Positions 54,173 through 64,000 are shown, numbered from the stretch's first letter. The stretch is 64,000 nt of DNA from Belliella calami (GCF_022549695.1 NZ_JAKZGS010000013.1:69588-133587); one strand, 5' to 3'. Notes: a model not told the origin generated them from the sequence alone. Translations and numbers: made by a program.

Positions 54173-54808
54173 ATGAAAATATCAGACATAAGAATTGAAT
54201 ATTCCCTCAAATCCTTAACTATAAATGAGGTTTTAGACGATCCTTTACAACAGTTTGAAGTTTGGTTTACAGAAGCTTTGGCTTCGGAAGTGATGGAGCC
54301 AAATGCAATGAATATCGCTACAATAAGACCTGATGGCACGCCAAACTCAAGAATCGTCTTATTGAAAGGAATAGATAAAGGGCTGATTTTTTTCACAAAC
54401 TACGAAAGCTCAAAGGGTAAAGAACTTGAATATAACCCAAACATAGCGGTTACATTTTTTTGGCCAGAACTTGAGCGGCAAGTGAGGTTTTCTGGAAAAG
54501 TAGAAAAAGTCAGTGAAAAAGACTCTGATGAATATTTTTTCTCAAGACCATTTTCCTCCCAAATTGGTGCATGGGTATCTCCACAAAGTTCCGAAATAGA
54601 AAGTAGGGAGTTTTTGGAAGAAAGAGAAAAGCAATTAAGAAAAGATTTTACACCGGAGACCATAAGCAGACCTGATCATTGGGGTGGCTATAGGGTTATC
54701 ATTTCTAAAGCTGAGTTTTGGCAAGGAAGACCAAGCAGACTTCATGATAGAATTTATTATGAATTGCTAGTGGAAGGGAATTGGCAAAAATCAAGAATAG
54801 CTCCTTAA
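54173..54808 (+). CDS. pdxH: Pyridoxamine 5-phosphate oxidase PdxH
   Basis: A 211-aa FMN enzyme: DGTPNSRIVLLKGID, SSKGKELEYNPN, FFWPELERQVRFSGKVEKV, FSSQIGAWVSPQSS and the C-terminal EFWQGRPSRLHDRI. It makes pyridoxal 5-phosphate in the B6 salvage pathway. Length canonical. A hairpin terminator includes its stop codon (54793-54824). Confidence 0.97.
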   Translation: MKISDIRIEYSLKSLTINEVLDDPLQQFEVWFTEALASEVMEPNAMNIATIRPDGTPNSRIVLLKGIDKGLIFFTNYESSKGKELEYNPNIAVTFFWPELERQVRFSGKVEKVSEKDSDEYFFSRPFSSQIGAWVSPQSSEIESREFLEEREKQLRKDFTPETISRPDHWGGYRVIISKAEFWQGRPSRLHDRIYYELLVEGNWQKSRIAP

Positions 54809-54824
54809 ATCTGGAGCTATTCTT
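54793..54824 (+). terminator. Hairpin terminator spanning the pdxH stop
   Basis: AAGAATAGCTCC (54793-54804) pairs perfectly with GGAGCTATTCTT (54813-54824). The TAA stop of pdxH (54806-54808) lies in the loop. Confidence 0.75.
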
Positions 54825-54907
54825 ATTCTTAAAAACAATAATTCTGCATACTTACAAAGTGTTGATGAAAGTCAATTCAAATTTGCAACTTGAGTTTAAC
54901 AGTTTTA

Positions 54908-55624
54908 CTATTTCAAATCAAACAAGTCTTCCACACCCAGCATTCTTTCTTTTGTGAAGCCTTCTCCATATTTGGTATTGATGCTATGACCAAACTCCCT
55001 TGCTCTTGCATCTATAAACTGGATAAAATTTTCGGATGAAATGAAACTTTGTGGCTCTTTGTTTTCAGGGTCGTAAAATTGTGATTTAAAAGCTTTGATA
55101 CTAGCCAATTTGATTTCCCAAAAATCAGATATATCGACTACAAAATCCGGTTGGATATAGTTGTTTTGGATGTAGTGGTATACAAATTTTGGTCTCCAAG
55201 GCAATTGCATTTTGCCATCAATTTCTGTTTCAATCTTCAACAAACCACTCATAAAACATGCCGTAGAAGCTACACTTGCCCCTTTACCATGATCAGGATG
55301 TCTATCAGTTATCGCATTCGCCAGCACTATTTCAGGTTGATATTTTCTGATCATTTTCACTATTTCAAGCTGATGCTTATGATCATCCAAAAAATAAATA
55401 TCCTTGAATCCCAGATTTTCCCTTGCACTCAAACCCAGAATTTCTGAGGATTTAATTGCTTCTTCAATCCTCTTTTCTGGTGTACCTCTTGTACCCATTT
55501 CACCTTTGGTAAAATCAACTATTCCAACTTTTTTACCTCTGGCTATTTGTGAAGCGATAGTTCCTGAGCAGGCCAATTCTGCATCATCGGGATGAGCAGC
55601 AAATACGAGTATATCTAGTTTCAT
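54908..55624 (-). CDS. bshB1: Bacillithiol biosynthesis deacetylase BshB1
   Basis: A 238-aa zinc enzyme of the LmbE/PIG-L fold with AAHPDDAELACSGT (metal-binding HPDD), TKGEMGTRGTPEKR and TDRHPDHGKGASVAS. It removes the acetyl group from GlcNAc-malate in bacillithiol synthesis. Length fits BshB1 (about 235 aa). The gene is convergent with pdxH. bshA and bshC are not in the window. Confidence 0.94.
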   Translation of the reverse strand: MKLDILVFAAHPDDAELACSGTIASQIARGKKVGIVDFTKGEMGTRGTPEKRIEEAIKSSEILGLSARENLGFKDIYFLDDHKHQLEIVKMIRKYQPEIVLANAITDRHPDHGKGASVASTACFMSGLLKIETEIDGKMQLPWRPKFVYHYIQNNYIQPDFVVDISDFWEIKLASIKAFKSQFYDPENKEPQSFISSENFIQFIDARAREFGHSINTKYGEGFTKERMLGVEDLFDLK

Positions 55625-55676
55625 GTGTTTTCTCTCAAAATTTTCAACTTACAACAAGTATACAGACCAAAAAAGT

Positions 55677-56711
55677 TTATCTAATCTTCAAATTTTGACC
55701 AACTCTCAAAACACTACGCGTGGTAAGTCCATTTAGTCTGGTCAAAGTACTGACTTTGACACCATATCTTTTTGCAATGACACTCAAATTTTCCCCTCTT
55801 CTTACTTTGTGGTACACTGACTTTTGAGCCTCTATTACGTGCTCAAAACTAGAGGAGGAAAGTAAATAAACATCACTTCGTAATCTTCCTATATTAAAAT
55901 CAAAAAGCTGTGTAGGGTTTATTGAAAGCCCTTGATAGCGGACTTCGAAATGAAGATGTGGACCAGAACTTCTACCAGTGCTACCTCCTAGTCCAATCAC
56001 ATCTCCAGACTTAACTTCCTGACCGACTTCTACCAAAATCTTGGACATATGTCCATACAATGTCTCTAGGCCATTTTTGTGTCTTACCACAACATAATAT
56101 CCATAGCCATTTCTATCATAGGATTTGATTCGGACAATTCCATCGAAGGCGCTATAAATCGGATCTCCAGTATTCAGTTTCAAGTCTGTTCCGTGGTGCC
56201 ATCTATATCTTCTAAACCCAAACTCTGAAGTGATACGAGTTTGATCCAAAGGCAATGACCAATAGGTACCAAAAAATTGATCATATAATTTAACATAAAC
56301 AGTGTCCTTGAAATCTTTAGGGTTAAAATCATAAATATTGATTTTTTGACTATCCCAAGATGAAAAATATTCAAATGCTGTTATCCAAATGCTGTCTATC
56401 TGAATTTGTTCGGAAACTCTAACAAGTTGATTTGTAGGTGCCCAGATCATAGAAAGTGTATCCTCTGATACTATGCTTAGCCTTTTGCGAAGGTCAACCA
56501 TATCTTTATATAACAGAGAATCAGTTTGTCTGGTAATGTTTTGCAAATATTTCTGTGAATCAAAAAGTCTAATATCCCTCAAAAGAGGATTATTTGGAGC
56601 ATTCACCTGCTCCTTCGGTTTTTTAATTATTTTGGGAAAAACTTGGGCATGAGTTTCAACTGAACTCATACCCAAGACTAATATCAATAATACTAAAATT
56701 CTATAATTCAT
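55677..56711 (-). CDS. Secreted M23 peptidase with LysM domain
   Basis: A 344-aa protein: signal peptide (ILVLLILVLGMSSVETHAQ), helical middle, LytM-type peptidase (about 165-270; HHGTDLKLNTGDPIY, HLHFEVRYQG) and a C-terminal LysM (VRRGENLSVIAKRYGVK). It should act on peptidoglycan in the periplasm or activate amidases. The start at 56711 gives a good signal. Gap of 15 bases to trxB upstream. Confidence 0.92.
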   Translation of the reverse strand: MNYRILVLLILVLGMSSVETHAQVFPKIIKKPKEQVNAPNNPLLRDIRLFDSQKYLQNITRQTDSLLYKDMVDLRKRLSIVSEDTLSMIWAPTNQLVRVSEQIQIDSIWITAFEYFSSWDSQKINIYDFNPKDFKDTVYVKLYDQFFGTYWSLPLDQTRITSEFGFRRYRWHHGTDLKLNTGDPIYSAFDGIVRIKSYDRNGYGYYVVVRHKNGLETLYGHMSKILVEVGQEVKSGDVIGLGGSTGRSSGPHLHFEVRYQGLSINPTQLFDFNIGRLRSDVYLLSSSSFEHVIEAQKSVYHKVRRGENLSVIAKRYGVKVSTLTRLNGLTTRSVLRVGQNLKIR

Positions 56712-56726
56712 TAGCTAATCTTAAGG

Positions 56727-57665
56727 CTATTCTATAGATGCCAAATATCTTTCGGCATCTAATGCTGCCATACAACCTGTTCCTGCAGCCGTAACTGCTT
56801 GACGATATATATTGTCTTGAGCATCACCACATGCAAATACTCCCTCAACATTTGTTTTTGTACTTCCAGCTACTGTTTTAATGTAACCAGATTCGTCCAT
56901 ATTTATAAAGTCTTTGAAGATTCCCGTGTTTGGTTGATGACCAATAGCAACAAAGAAGCCAGAAACTTTCAATTCTGAAATTTCTTTCGTCACATTGTTG
57001 ATTAACCTTGCACCAGTCACTTCTTCGTCACCCAGAATCTCCTCAGTTTCAGTATTCCAAAGGATTTCAATCTTAGGATTATTTATGACTCTTTTTTGCA
57101 TGATTTGAGAAGCTCTCATTTCTTCTCTTCTGACGATCATGTAAACCTTATTACAAATATTGGCTAAATATGAAGCTTCTTCACATGCGGTATCTCCTGC
57201 TCCTACTATCGCTACATCCTGACCTCTAAAGAAAAAGCCATCACAAACTGCACATGCAGAAACCCCTTTACCATTTAATCTTTCTTCACTTTCCATTCCC
57301 AGCCATTTAGCTGATGCACCTGTAGAAATCAAAACTGTGTCAGCATGGATTTCAATTTGTTCATCTACAATGACTTTATGAGGAGTTGAACTAAAGTCAA
57401 CTTTTGTGACTAATCCATATCGGACTTGCGTTCCGAACCTTTCTGCTTGCTTTCTGAAATCTTCCATCATCTCAGGCCCCATTACTCCTTCTGGATAACC
57501 AGGATAATTCTCAACATCGTTTGTTATGGTTAATTGTCCGCCAGGTTGTCCTCCAGTGTACAATACTGGATTTAATCCTGCTCTAGCTGCATAAATTGCT
57601 GCTGTGTAGCCAGCAGGTCCAGAGCCAATAATCAATACTTTTACTTTTTCAATACCAGTTGACAT
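56727..57665 (-). CDS. trxB: Thioredoxin reductase
   Basis: From the ATG at 57665 the enzyme is 312 aa: FAD-binding GSGPAGYTAAIYAAR, CAVCDGFFF (redox CxxC), NADPH-binding VGAGDTACEEASYLA, and TNVEGVFACGDAQD. The ATG at 57689 adds eight residues not typical of the family. It reduces thioredoxin with NADPH. Next to a secreted peptidase, but functionally unrelated. Confidence 0.97.
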   Translation of the reverse strand: MSTGIEKVKVLIIGSGPAGYTAAIYAARAGLNPVLYTGGQPGGQLTITNDVENYPGYPEGVMGPEMMEDFRKQAERFGTQVRYGLVTKVDFSSTPHKVIVDEQIEIHADTVLISTGASAKWLGMESEERLNGKGVSACAVCDGFFFRGQDVAIVGAGDTACEEASYLANICNKVYMIVRREEMRASQIMQKRVINNPKIEILWNTETEEILGDEEVTGARLINNVTKEISELKVSGFFVAIGHQPNTGIFKDFINMDESGYIKTVAGSTKTNVEGVFACGDAQDNIYRQAVTAAGTGCMAALDAERYLASIE

Positions 57666-57820
57666 TGCTGTTACTTTTAAGGTTGGCAAATTTTGTTAAA
57701 TTATCTTTTACAACAAAGTTTAATGTTGTTAAAATTCCATAAATCATTTAAGGTTTATGGAATGTTGAACTAAGATGTCGTTGTCATATTTGGTCAAATT
57801 TCAAGATTTCTGCATATAAA

Positions 57821-57845
57821 AAAAAGGGGATAAAATCCCCTTTTT
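57821..57845 (-). terminator. Terminator of rpoD
   Basis: AAAAAGGGGAT, loop AAA, ATCCCCTTTTT. It lies 22 bases after the rpoD stop. Confidence 0.85.
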
Positions 57846-57866
57846 AATTTTTCACAATTAGGATTC

Positions 57867-58730
57867 TTAACCTAAATATGGCTTTAAAGTTTTACTTCTA
57901 GAAGTATGCCTTAAACGTCTGATAGCCTTTTCCTTAATTTGTCTCACTCGTTCTCTTGTAAGATTGAATTTTTCTCCGATTTCCTCTAGCGTCATGGCAT
58001 GTTCACCATTCAGGCCAAAGTAAAGGGTGATTACATCGGCTTCTCTTTGGGTCAAAGTAGATAAGGCTCTTTGAACTTCTTTTCTCAAAGAATCATTCAT
58101 CAGACCATCATCTGGTTTTTCTTCCCCATCATTTTCCAACACGTCCAAAAGACTATTTTCTTCACCCTGTACAAAAGGAGCATCCATAGATACATGCCTT
58201 CCAGAGATTTTCATTGTATCGACAACTTCACTCGCAGTTACCTCAAGCACTTCCGCCAATTCTTCTGGCGAAGGTTCTCTTTCGAATTTTTGCTCTAGTT
58301 CGCTGAAAGTTTTACTGATTTTATTTAAAGAACCAACCCTATTCAAAGGAAGCCTTACTATCCTAGATTGTTCTGCTAGAGCTTGCAATATGGATTGTCT
58401 AATCCACCATACCGCATAAGAAATAAACTTAAAACCTCTAGTTTCATCAAATCTTTGCGCTGCTTTGATCAATCCCAAGTTACCTTCGTTGATCAAATCA
58501 CCTAATGAAAGGCCTTGATTTTGATATTGTTTGGCTACAGACACTACGAATCTAAGGTTGGCTTTTGTCAACTTTTCCAATGCTAGTTGATCACCTTCCC
58601 TAATTCTTTTTGCCAATACTACTTCCTCGTCTGCGGTAAGTAGATCGACTTTACCAATTTCTTGCAGATATTTGTCTAAAGACTGACTTTCTCTATTGGT
58701 TATCTGTTTGCTAATTTTTAGCTGCCTCAT
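57867..58730 (-). CDS. rpoD: Primary sigma factor RpoD/SigA
   Basis: A 287-aa sigma-70 family protein of the short Bacteroidota type: region 1.2 [22 protein letters not shown], region 2 [22 protein letters not shown] and [19 protein letters not shown], region 3, and region 4 with [29 protein letters not shown]. It lacks the long region 1.1 of proteobacterial RpoD. It recognises the TTG/TAnnTTTG promoters seen near the tRNA genes. Confidence 0.97.
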   Translation of the reverse strand: MRQLKISKQITNRESQSLDKYLQEIGKVDLLTADEEVVLAKRIREGDQLALEKLTKANLRFVVSVAKQYQNQGLSLGDLINEGNLGLIKAAQRFDETRGFKFISYAVWWIRQSILQALAEQSRIVRLPLNRVGSLNKISKTFSELEQKFEREPSPEELAEVLEVTASEVVDTMKISGRHVSMDAPFVQGEENSLLDVLENDGEEKPDDGLMNDSLRKEVQRALSTLTQREADVITLYFGLNGEHAMTLEEIGEKFNLTRERVRQIKEKAIRRLRHTSRSKTLKPYLG

Positions 58731-58829
58731 TCAAGAATATATTTAATTACAATTTAGGATTCTGATAATAACAGAATTAAGTAGCAATAAGGTTCAAAAC
58801 ATTATAAATGAATATCCTGAGCCTTAATT

Positions 58830-60965
58830 CTAATTATCTGATTTCTCTGGCTTTGGTATTAAAACTTTTCTGGAAAGTTTGAATTTACCTGTTTTCTTAT
58901 CTACATCGATAAGTTTCACCTGAATTTCTTCTCCAGGTTCTAACACACCATCCATAGTTTCTAATCGCTCCCACTTAATTTCAGAGATATGAAGTAAACC
59001 ATCTTTGCCTGGCATGAATTCTACAAACGCACCAAACGGCATAATGTTTTTAACTTTCCCTGTATAAGTTTCTCCAATTTCAGGTTGGGCTACTATTCCT
59101 TTGATTCTGGAAATAGCTGCATTCATAGAAACTTCATCGCTTGAGAAAATATTAATCTTACCAAGGTTGTCTTTTTCTTCAATTACAATAGTTGCTCCAG
59201 TATCTTTTTGAATTTCTTGAATCACTTTTCCGCCAGGTCCTATCACTGCACCGATCAATTCTTTTGGAATTGACATGATAAATGATCTTGGAGTGTGTGG
59301 TTTCAACTCTGGTTTTGGTGCTGCTAGGGTTTTGGTGATTTCTCTCAAAATATGTAATCTACCCTCTTTTGCTTGATAAAGTGCTTCTTTCAACACATTA
59401 TAATCTAAGCCTTCTACTTTAAGATCCATTTGACAGGCAGTAATTCCTTTTTCTGTGCCTGTTACTTTGAAATCCATGTCTCCCAAGTGATCTTCATCAC
59501 CCAAAATATCTGATAAAATAGAATAGTTTCCTGTTTTTGGATCAGAAATCATACCCATTGCAATTCCTGTTACAGGAGCTTTGATTGGAATACCTGCATC
59601 CATCAATGCCAATGAACCCGCACAAACTGTAGCCATTGAAGATGAACCATTTGATTCCAAAATATCAGAAACAATTCTGATTGTATATGGATTTTGATCA
59701 TCAGCTGGCAATACTTTTTTCAAAGCTCTCATTGCCAAATTACCATGACCTACTTCCCTTCTACCTGGACCTCGGTTGATTTTCACTTCTCCTGTAGAGA
59801 ATCCTGGAAAGTTATAATGCAAGAAGAATTTGTTGTATCCAGAGATTACTGCTCCATCCACCATTTGCTCATCCATCTTGGTACCCAAGGTACATGTTGT
59901 GATAGATTGTGTTTCTCCTCTTGTAAATACTGCAGAACCATGTGCTGATGGTAAATAATCTACAACAGACCATATTGGTCTTACTTCGTCAAGCTTTCTG
60001 CCATCCAACCTCTTCTTTTCGTTCAAAGTAAGGTTTCTTGCAGCTTCTTTATGGATTTTTGAAAAATATGGACCTATCAAACTAGCCTCGAACTCATGCT
60101 CTTCGCCTAAACTTTCGATAAATCCTTCTTTGATGGCTTTGATCAATTCTGATCTCTCAGATTTGTTGGCAATCAATTTGCCTACTACATCATAACATTT
60201 CTGATAAAGCTCAGCATGCATTTTTTCGAATAGTGCAGGGTCGGATTTTTCGTGGCTATATTCACGCTTCACTTCTTTCCCTACAGCAATTGTCAACTCT
60301 TTTTGTACTTGACAATGTCTTTTGATTTCTTCATGGGCAAGCTGCAAAGCCTCTACCATCTCATCTTCAGAGATTTCGTTAGCTTCACCTTCCACCATTA
60401 GAATATATTCCTCCGAACCAGCAACGATAAACTCCATAGAAGCTTTCTCAAGTTGTGCAGGTGTTGGATTGATAACTAATTTCCCATCAATCTTAGCTAC
60501 TCTTACTTCAGAGATTGGTCCATTGAAAGGAATATCTGATACAGCAAGAGCTGCAGAAGCTGCCAATCCCGCTAAGCAATCAGGTAAAACTTCCGAATCA
60601 GATGACATTAAGGTGATAGAAATTTGGGTGTCAGCATGATAATCATCTGGAAAAATAGGTCTAATTGCTCTATCAACAATTCGACTAATCAAAATTTCAT
60701 AATCAGAAAGTCTTCCTTCTCTTTTGAGGAATCCACCTGGGATTTTGCCTGATGCAGCAAATTTCTCTTGATAATCTACAGACATTGGTAAGAAATCAAC
60801 TCCTTCTCCTGCCTCTTTTTTAGACATTGCGGTTGCTAAAAGCATAGCATTGCCCATTCTAACTACTACAGAACCATCAGCTTGTTTGGCCAATGCACCT
60901 GTTTCAATGATGATTTCTCTACCGTCCTCTAGGGTGATAGTTTTAGAAATAACGTTTGGTAACAT
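58830..60965 (-). CDS. pnp: Polynucleotide phosphorylase
   Basis: A 711-aa enzyme: two RNase PH domains (first about 15-145, second 325-545), helical part, then KH ([18 protein letters not shown]) and S1 ([20 protein letters not shown]) domains. It degrades RNA 3-to-5 with phosphate. It follows rpsO, but a terminator separates them. Length normal. Confidence 0.97.
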   Translation of the reverse strand: MLPNVISKTITLEDGREIIIETGALAKQADGSVVVRMGNAMLLATAMSKKEAGEGVDFLPMSVDYQEKFAASGKIPGGFLKREGRLSDYEILISRIVDRAIRPIFPDDYHADTQISITLMSSDSEVLPDCLAGLAASAALAVSDIPFNGPISEVRVAKIDGKLVINPTPAQLEKASMEFIVAGSEEYILMVEGEANEISEDEMVEALQLAHEEIKRHCQVQKELTIAVGKEVKREYSHEKSDPALFEKMHAELYQKCYDVVGKLIANKSERSELIKAIKEGFIESLGEEHEFEASLIGPYFSKIHKEAARNLTLNEKKRLDGRKLDEVRPIWSVVDYLPSAHGSAVFTRGETQSITTCTLGTKMDEQMVDGAVISGYNKFFLHYNFPGFSTGEVKINRGPGRREVGHGNLAMRALKKVLPADDQNPYTIRIVSDILESNGSSSMATVCAGSLALMDAGIPIKAPVTGIAMGMISDPKTGNYSILSDILGDEDHLGDMDFKVTGTEKGITACQMDLKVEGLDYNVLKEALYQAKEGRLHILREITKTLAAPKPELKPHTPRSFIMSIPKELIGAVIGPGGKVIQEIQKDTGATIVIEEKDNLGKINIFSSDEVSMNAAISRIKGIVAQPEIGETYTGKVKNIMPFGAFVEFMPGKDGLLHISEIKWERLETMDGVLEPGEEIQVKLIDVDKKTGKFKLSRKVLIPKPEKSDN

Positions 60966-61035
60966 ACAAATTTTTTAAGAATAAATCTTGAATAGTTTTA
61001 AAAGTAAGGTTTAATATCTGGGGGGAATCAAAAAA

Positions 61036-61062
61036 GTAAGGTTCTCAAATAGAGAACCTTAC
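61036..61062 (-). terminator. Terminator between rpsO and pnp
   Basis: GTAAGGTTCTC (61036-61046) and GAGAACCTTAC (61052-61062) form a perfect 11-bp stem, with a U run on the minus strand. Confidence 0.8.
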
Positions 61063-61070
61063 AGTAATTT

Positions 61071-61346
61071 TTATTTACGTATTCCTAGGTCAGCAAGAAC
61101 AGCTCTATATCTTTCGATATCGTTTTTGTAAAGATAGTTCAATAAACTTCTTCTCTTACCTACTAGTTTCAAAAGACCCAATCTTGAAGAGTGATCTTTT
61201 TTGTTTGTTTTCAAATGGTCAGTTAAATGCTTGATTCTAAATGTGAACAAAGCGATCTGAGACTCTGGAGAACCAGTATCAGTTTCAGACTTTAACCTAC
61301 CATGATTTTTAAACAACTCCGATTTTTTCTCTGTAGTTAAATACAT
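61071..61346 (-). CDS. rpsO: 30S ribosomal protein S15
   Basis: A 91-aa protein with the canonical [32 protein letters not shown] (in part) and [19 protein letters not shown]. It binds 16S rRNA early in 30S assembly. A TACATTTG -7 box is found upstream on the minus strand at 61384-61377. Confidence 0.98.
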   Translation of the reverse strand: MYLTTEKKSELFKNHGRLKSETDTGSPESQIALFTFRIKHLTDHLKTNKKDHSSRLGLLKLVGKRRSLLNYLYKNDIERYRAVLADLGIRK

Positions 61347-61376
61347 GCTTAGTTAAATTTTAATTATAAACAGCTA

Positions 61377-61384
61377 CAAATGTA
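61377..61384 (-). promoter_or_regulatory. Possible -7 box of rpsO
   Basis: TACATTTG on the minus strand, 31 bases before the rpsO ATG; no obvious -33 TTG. Confidence 0.4.
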
Positions 61385-61390
61385 CGAGTA

Positions 61391-63253
61391 TTATTTTGAA
61401 TTTAAAAGAACCTTATTTTTTTTGGCAAACTTAGTTTGTAGCCATGCTTTTACCTTTTTGTACATTTCTATGTAAGTATCAGGTTCAAATAGCCTCGCAT
61501 CTTTTCTAGCTTGTTTTAGAAAGAATAAGCCAATCGGAATTAGTACCAATATCGAAAACCAAGTACCAAAAAGCGGGTTTGCCATTCCTTCTTTACCCCA
61601 TTTCTCCCCTGTAATGGTCAGCATATAATATATTATAAAGAAAATGATTGATATCAGAACAGGCATGCCCAGCCCTCCTTTTTTGATGATTGCTCCAAGT
61701 GGTGCTCCTATCATAAACATTACGACACATGCAAATGCAGTTGTATATTTTTGATACCAAGCAATCTGATACCTCCTATATTCCCTTTCTATATCATCTA
61801 TTTCTAAAACTTTTCTACTGAATGAATTTTTTAATGTCCTTGAATTGTTTAGGGCTACTGTTGCAGCCCGTGATCTGTAATTGCCTTTCTCAATAATTGA
61901 ATCAATTCTTGTTCTCTGAGCTTCTGTAAACGCTGTCGGCTTCTCTGGAAGCGTTAATTTTGGCTTTGTCTCTGAAGAATCTGAATAGTCTATATTTGGA
62001 ATTACTGCTGAGATGTTTGGATTAGATCTGTATCTTTTTTGCGTTTGCGAAACATTCTTTTTTTGTTCCGCAGCATTTATTGAATCTTCAATCAATGGTT
62101 GACTTGCTGAATTTTGAATTTCTTCTGTAGAGCTATCCAATTCCAAGTTTGAATAGAATTGATTTGGAGATAAGCTATCTAACAGCTTTGAATCATTTAG
62201 AATCCAGGAAGAATCCCTTGAACTTGATTCAACTAGTATTCTTGCATTTCTAATAGAATCCTGTTTGTCTCTTAGAATTTTTTTCTGGAGTCGAATTGAG
62301 TCATCAATTGCCTTTTTTTGTGCGATTGCTTCAGGTATTCTGAATTTCTTATTTCTAATATAAAATGGATACGATGATTCATTGGATGCGTAGTTTGTAT
62401 AAATCATTCTATTTATTTCACTATTCATTGAATCCAACCCAACTTTCAGCTCGGAAATATTTTTGATAGAGCGATTATTGGACCATTGGTCTTCAGAGGT
62501 TCGATTCATTTGGAATGATTCAAGATTAAAAATAATCTGATTTTCTGAAAATTTTGTTCTAGTAAAATCTTGAGGTTTGTTATATGATGCTCTTTTGTCC
62601 CTCGACTCTTTGTAGCTAATGCCATTGTAAAGAGTCATACTCATATAGGATTCATTAAAAAAAGGCTCCATTCTTCCAGAATCAGCCAATATGATATTTG
62701 CATTGCCCTGTCCTTCTGAATGATCATAAATAATCAAATCTACCAGCCGAATATCATCAATCTTCTTGTTGACTTTGATACTGTAATTGGGAATTCCGCT
62801 ATAAAACACACCTTCCTTGATATCTAATGCTGGCGATTTCATCCTAATGTCATAGAGAAGGCTAAATGTCTTTAGATTGACTTTAGGAACTAGATAATTA
62901 TTTGAAAGATACGCCAAAAAGGATAGCACGATAACAAATATCCCAATCGGTCTCAAGGCTCTCAAAAGAGAAATCCCACTACTTTTGATCGCTGTAAGTT
63001 CGAAATGCTCGCCCAAGTTTCCAAAAGTCATCAAAGAAGAAAGCAAAACAGCCAAAGGCAAGGCCATTGGGGATATACTGATCAAAAAATAACTGATCAA
63101 CTCCATGTAAACCATAAAGTCCAATCCTTTCCCAAATATTTCATCGAAATATTTGAGCATATTCACTGTAAGTAGAATAAAGTCTACCACAATAAAGGTC
63201 AATAAAAATGGGCCGATAAAGGACCCTAAAATCAATTTATCAAGTTTTTTCAT
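61391..63253 (-). CDS. LptF/LptG-family permease with a long periplasmic insertion
   Basis: From the ATG at 63253 the protein is 620 aa. Three membrane helices at the N-terminus (LILGSFIGPFLLTFIVVDFI, ISYFLISISPMALPLAVLLSS, RPIGIFVIVLSFLAYL), a large soluble part (about 120-490) and three C-terminal helices match the YjgP/YjgQ plan. Family members are near 360 aa; here the periplasmic part is about 200 residues longer. With LptBC it would extract lipopolysaccharide. The upstream ATG at 63292 adds residues without match and is disfavoured. Confidence 0.9.
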   Translation of the reverse strand: MKKLDKLILGSFIGPFLLTFIVVDFILLTVNMLKYFDEIFGKGLDFMVYMELISYFLISISPMALPLAVLLSSLMTFGNLGEHFELTAIKSSGISLLRALRPIGIFVIVLSFLAYLSNNYLVPKVNLKTFSLLYDIRMKSPALDIKEGVFYSGIPNYSIKVNKKIDDIRLVDLIIYDHSEGQGNANIILADSGRMEPFFNESYMSMTLYNGISYKESRDKRASYNKPQDFTRTKFSENQIIFNLESFQMNRTSEDQWSNNRSIKNISELKVGLDSMNSEINRMIYTNYASNESSYPFYIRNKKFRIPEAIAQKKAIDDSIRLQKKILRDKQDSIRNARILVESSSRDSSWILNDSKLLDSLSPNQFYSNLELDSSTEEIQNSASQPLIEDSINAAEQKKNVSQTQKRYRSNPNISAVIPNIDYSDSSETKPKLTLPEKPTAFTEAQRTRIDSIIEKGNYRSRAATVALNNSRTLKNSFSRKVLEIDDIEREYRRYQIAWYQKYTTAFACVVMFMIGAPLGAIIKKGGLGMPVLISIIFFIIYYMLTITGEKWGKEGMANPLFGTWFSILVLIPIGLFFLKQARKDARLFEPDTYIEMYKKVKAWLQTKFAKKNKVLLNSK

Positions 63254-63334
63254 GAAGTAATAATCCCCTCTGTCGAAGTTGTTGTACGGCAAAGGATGTG
63301 ATTAGGATTTCAAAAATAGGAAATCATAATCAAT

Positions 63335-63730
63335 TTACCCTCCTATTATTTCTTTTAAAGAAGAAATCAAACTATCCCAAATTGATTCTTGCTCTTCATC
63401 ATCATAAGAATCACTGTAATCAATCACTCGAAGAAACATTGTCTGTGTGAGTTCATTTTCTTCTAGCTTAAACTCGATATATGAATGATCTGATTCCTCC
63501 TCAACATCAGGATTGTAAAAATCAAATTTCACATGAAGATTGCTTCTCATAGCAACGATCTTTGCATGATGGTCTTCTCCATCATAGGTGAAGATGTAAT
63601 TTTTGTCTTCGGTGATTTTTACATCATCAGCAAACCACTCGGTCAAACCACTTGCAGTACTCAAATAAGGGAATAATATTTTTCTTGAAGTATTTATTTG
63701 ATAGTCAGCAACAAACTTGTTCTTTACCAT
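63335..63730 (-). CDS. START-like/SRPBCC domain protein
   Basis: A 131-aa protein with KNKFVADYQINTSRKILFPYLSTASGLTEWFADDV and a beta-rich core, characteristic of the Bacteroidota START-like family. It probably binds a hydrophobic ligand; none is known. It lies 82 bases upstream of the LptF/G-type gene on the same strand, so they may be co-transcribed. Confidence 0.88.
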   Translation of the reverse strand: MVKNKFVADYQINTSRKILFPYLSTASGLTEWFADDVKITEDKNYIFTYDGEDHHAKIVAMRSNLHVKFDFYNPDVEEESDHSYIEFKLEENELTQTMFLRVIDYSDSYDDEEQESIWDSLISSLKEIIGG

Positions 63731-63780
63731 AATTATGAGATTTTGATTTATAAAAAATCTATTTTTTTACTCTTTTACAT

Positions 63781-63811
63781 TTGTTTTTAACGATACAACC
63801 TAGCATATTTG
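63781..63811 (+). promoter_or_regulatory. Promoter of tRNA-Met
   Basis: TTG (63781-63783), 20-base spacer and CATATTTG (63804-63811), one mismatch from TAnnTTTG. Confidence 0.5.
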
Positions 63812-63822
63812 CATTCCGATTT

Positions 63823-63896
63823 GGCGAGGTAGCTCAGATGGTTAGAGCGCAGGATTCATAACCCTGAGGTCGGCAGTTCGATTCTGCTCCTCGCTA
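63823..63896 (+). tRNA. tRNA-Met (CAT)
   Basis: Acceptor GGCGAGG/CCTCGCT (G1-U72), anticodon loop TTCATAA (CAT), T loop AGTTCGATTC. It is elongator-like by its acceptor start but an Ile2 (modified C34) identity cannot be excluded. No CCA encoded. Confidence 0.9.
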
Positions 63897-63898
63897 CA

Positions 63899-63924
63899 AG
63901 CCCCTCTTTTGGGGCTTTTTTTTT
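63899..63924 (+). terminator. Terminator of tRNA-Met
   Basis: AGCCCC (63899-63904) pairs with GGGGCT (63911-63916), followed by a T run. Confidence 0.8.
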
Positions 63925-63951
63925 GTTCAAGCCTTTTTAATTGATTCAAAC

Positions 63952-64000
63952 ATGTATTGTGTTTATATTCTTTACTCATTTAATTGCAATAGACTCTATA
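63952..64000 (+). CDS. GIY-YIG-family endonuclease-like protein (partial, N-terminus)
   Basis: An ATG at 63952 opens MYCVYILYSFNCNRLY before the window ends. VYILYS is the first strand of GIY-YIG domains, and YIG would follow directly after the visible residues. Single-domain GIY-YIG proteins (UPF0213-like) are common and often lie close to tRNA genes in this phylum. The call rests on 16 residues. Confidence 0.6.
   Translation, partial: MYCVYILYSFNCNRLY

Noticed and set aside
60322..60639. Open frame on the plus strand within pnp
   Set aside because: Antisense shadow of a well-supported pnp gene.

Overview
The window looks like chromosomal DNA from a Bacteroidota bacterium, most likely a member of the Cyclobacteriaceae (Cytophagales; Algoriphagus/Belliella-like). 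I infer this from A+T-rich sequence, start codons with little Shine-Dalgarno signal, promoters with a TAnnTTTG -7 box and an upstream TTG (clear before the tRNA genes), a short primary sigma factor (287 aa), BshB1, EgtB/EgtD, DUF349 and DUF1080 proteins, and many Sec or lipoprotein signals. It was not tested against any database.

Layout. 1-4.4 kb: a sugar-use locus (PfkB-type kinase, an (alpha/alpha)6 glycosidase resembling neutral invertases, a sodium/solute symporter) divergent from a LacI-type regulator, with a LacI-like operator between them. 4.4-5.3 kb: two copies of a short palindromic mobile repeat around a 70-aa membrane protein. 5.5-12.3 kb: the most unusual region, a six-gene operon with three consecutive, different dynamin-like GTPases, a membrane-anchored partner and an HNH-like protein, led by a small conserved-looking protein; probably a defence or membrane-remodelling system. 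12.7-16.4 kb: a propeller sensor kinase with a LytTR regulator. 17.8-20.6 kb: Trk/Ktr potassium uptake genes with a mobile repeat between them. 22-24 kb: ergothioneine genes egtB and egtD. 24.4-38.3 kb: mostly single genes (nitroreductase, DJ-1/PfpI, mnmE, thioredoxin-like, DtxR/MntR regulator, glycosyltransferase, dapD, TPR proteins, Gfo/Idh/MocA and BaiN-type oxidoreductases). 38.4-64 kb: mainly housekeeping genes (gap, two tRNA-Glu, tRNA-Thr, tRNA-Met, pdxH, bshB1, trxB, rpoD, pnp, rpsO, LptF/G-type permease), plus XdhC/MobA-like proteins, secreted peptidases and a B12-type radical SAM protein.

Cross-cutting features: six copies of one MITE-like repeat family (terminal consensus ATGnnTATmCGC, about 10-bp target duplications, two of them perfect) are scattered through intergenic regions. 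Several hairpin terminators overlap stop codons. A cluster of DnaA-box-like sequences lies between the DtxR/MntR regulator and a divergent secreted protein. No CRISPR array, rRNA operon, prophage or intact transposase gene was seen.
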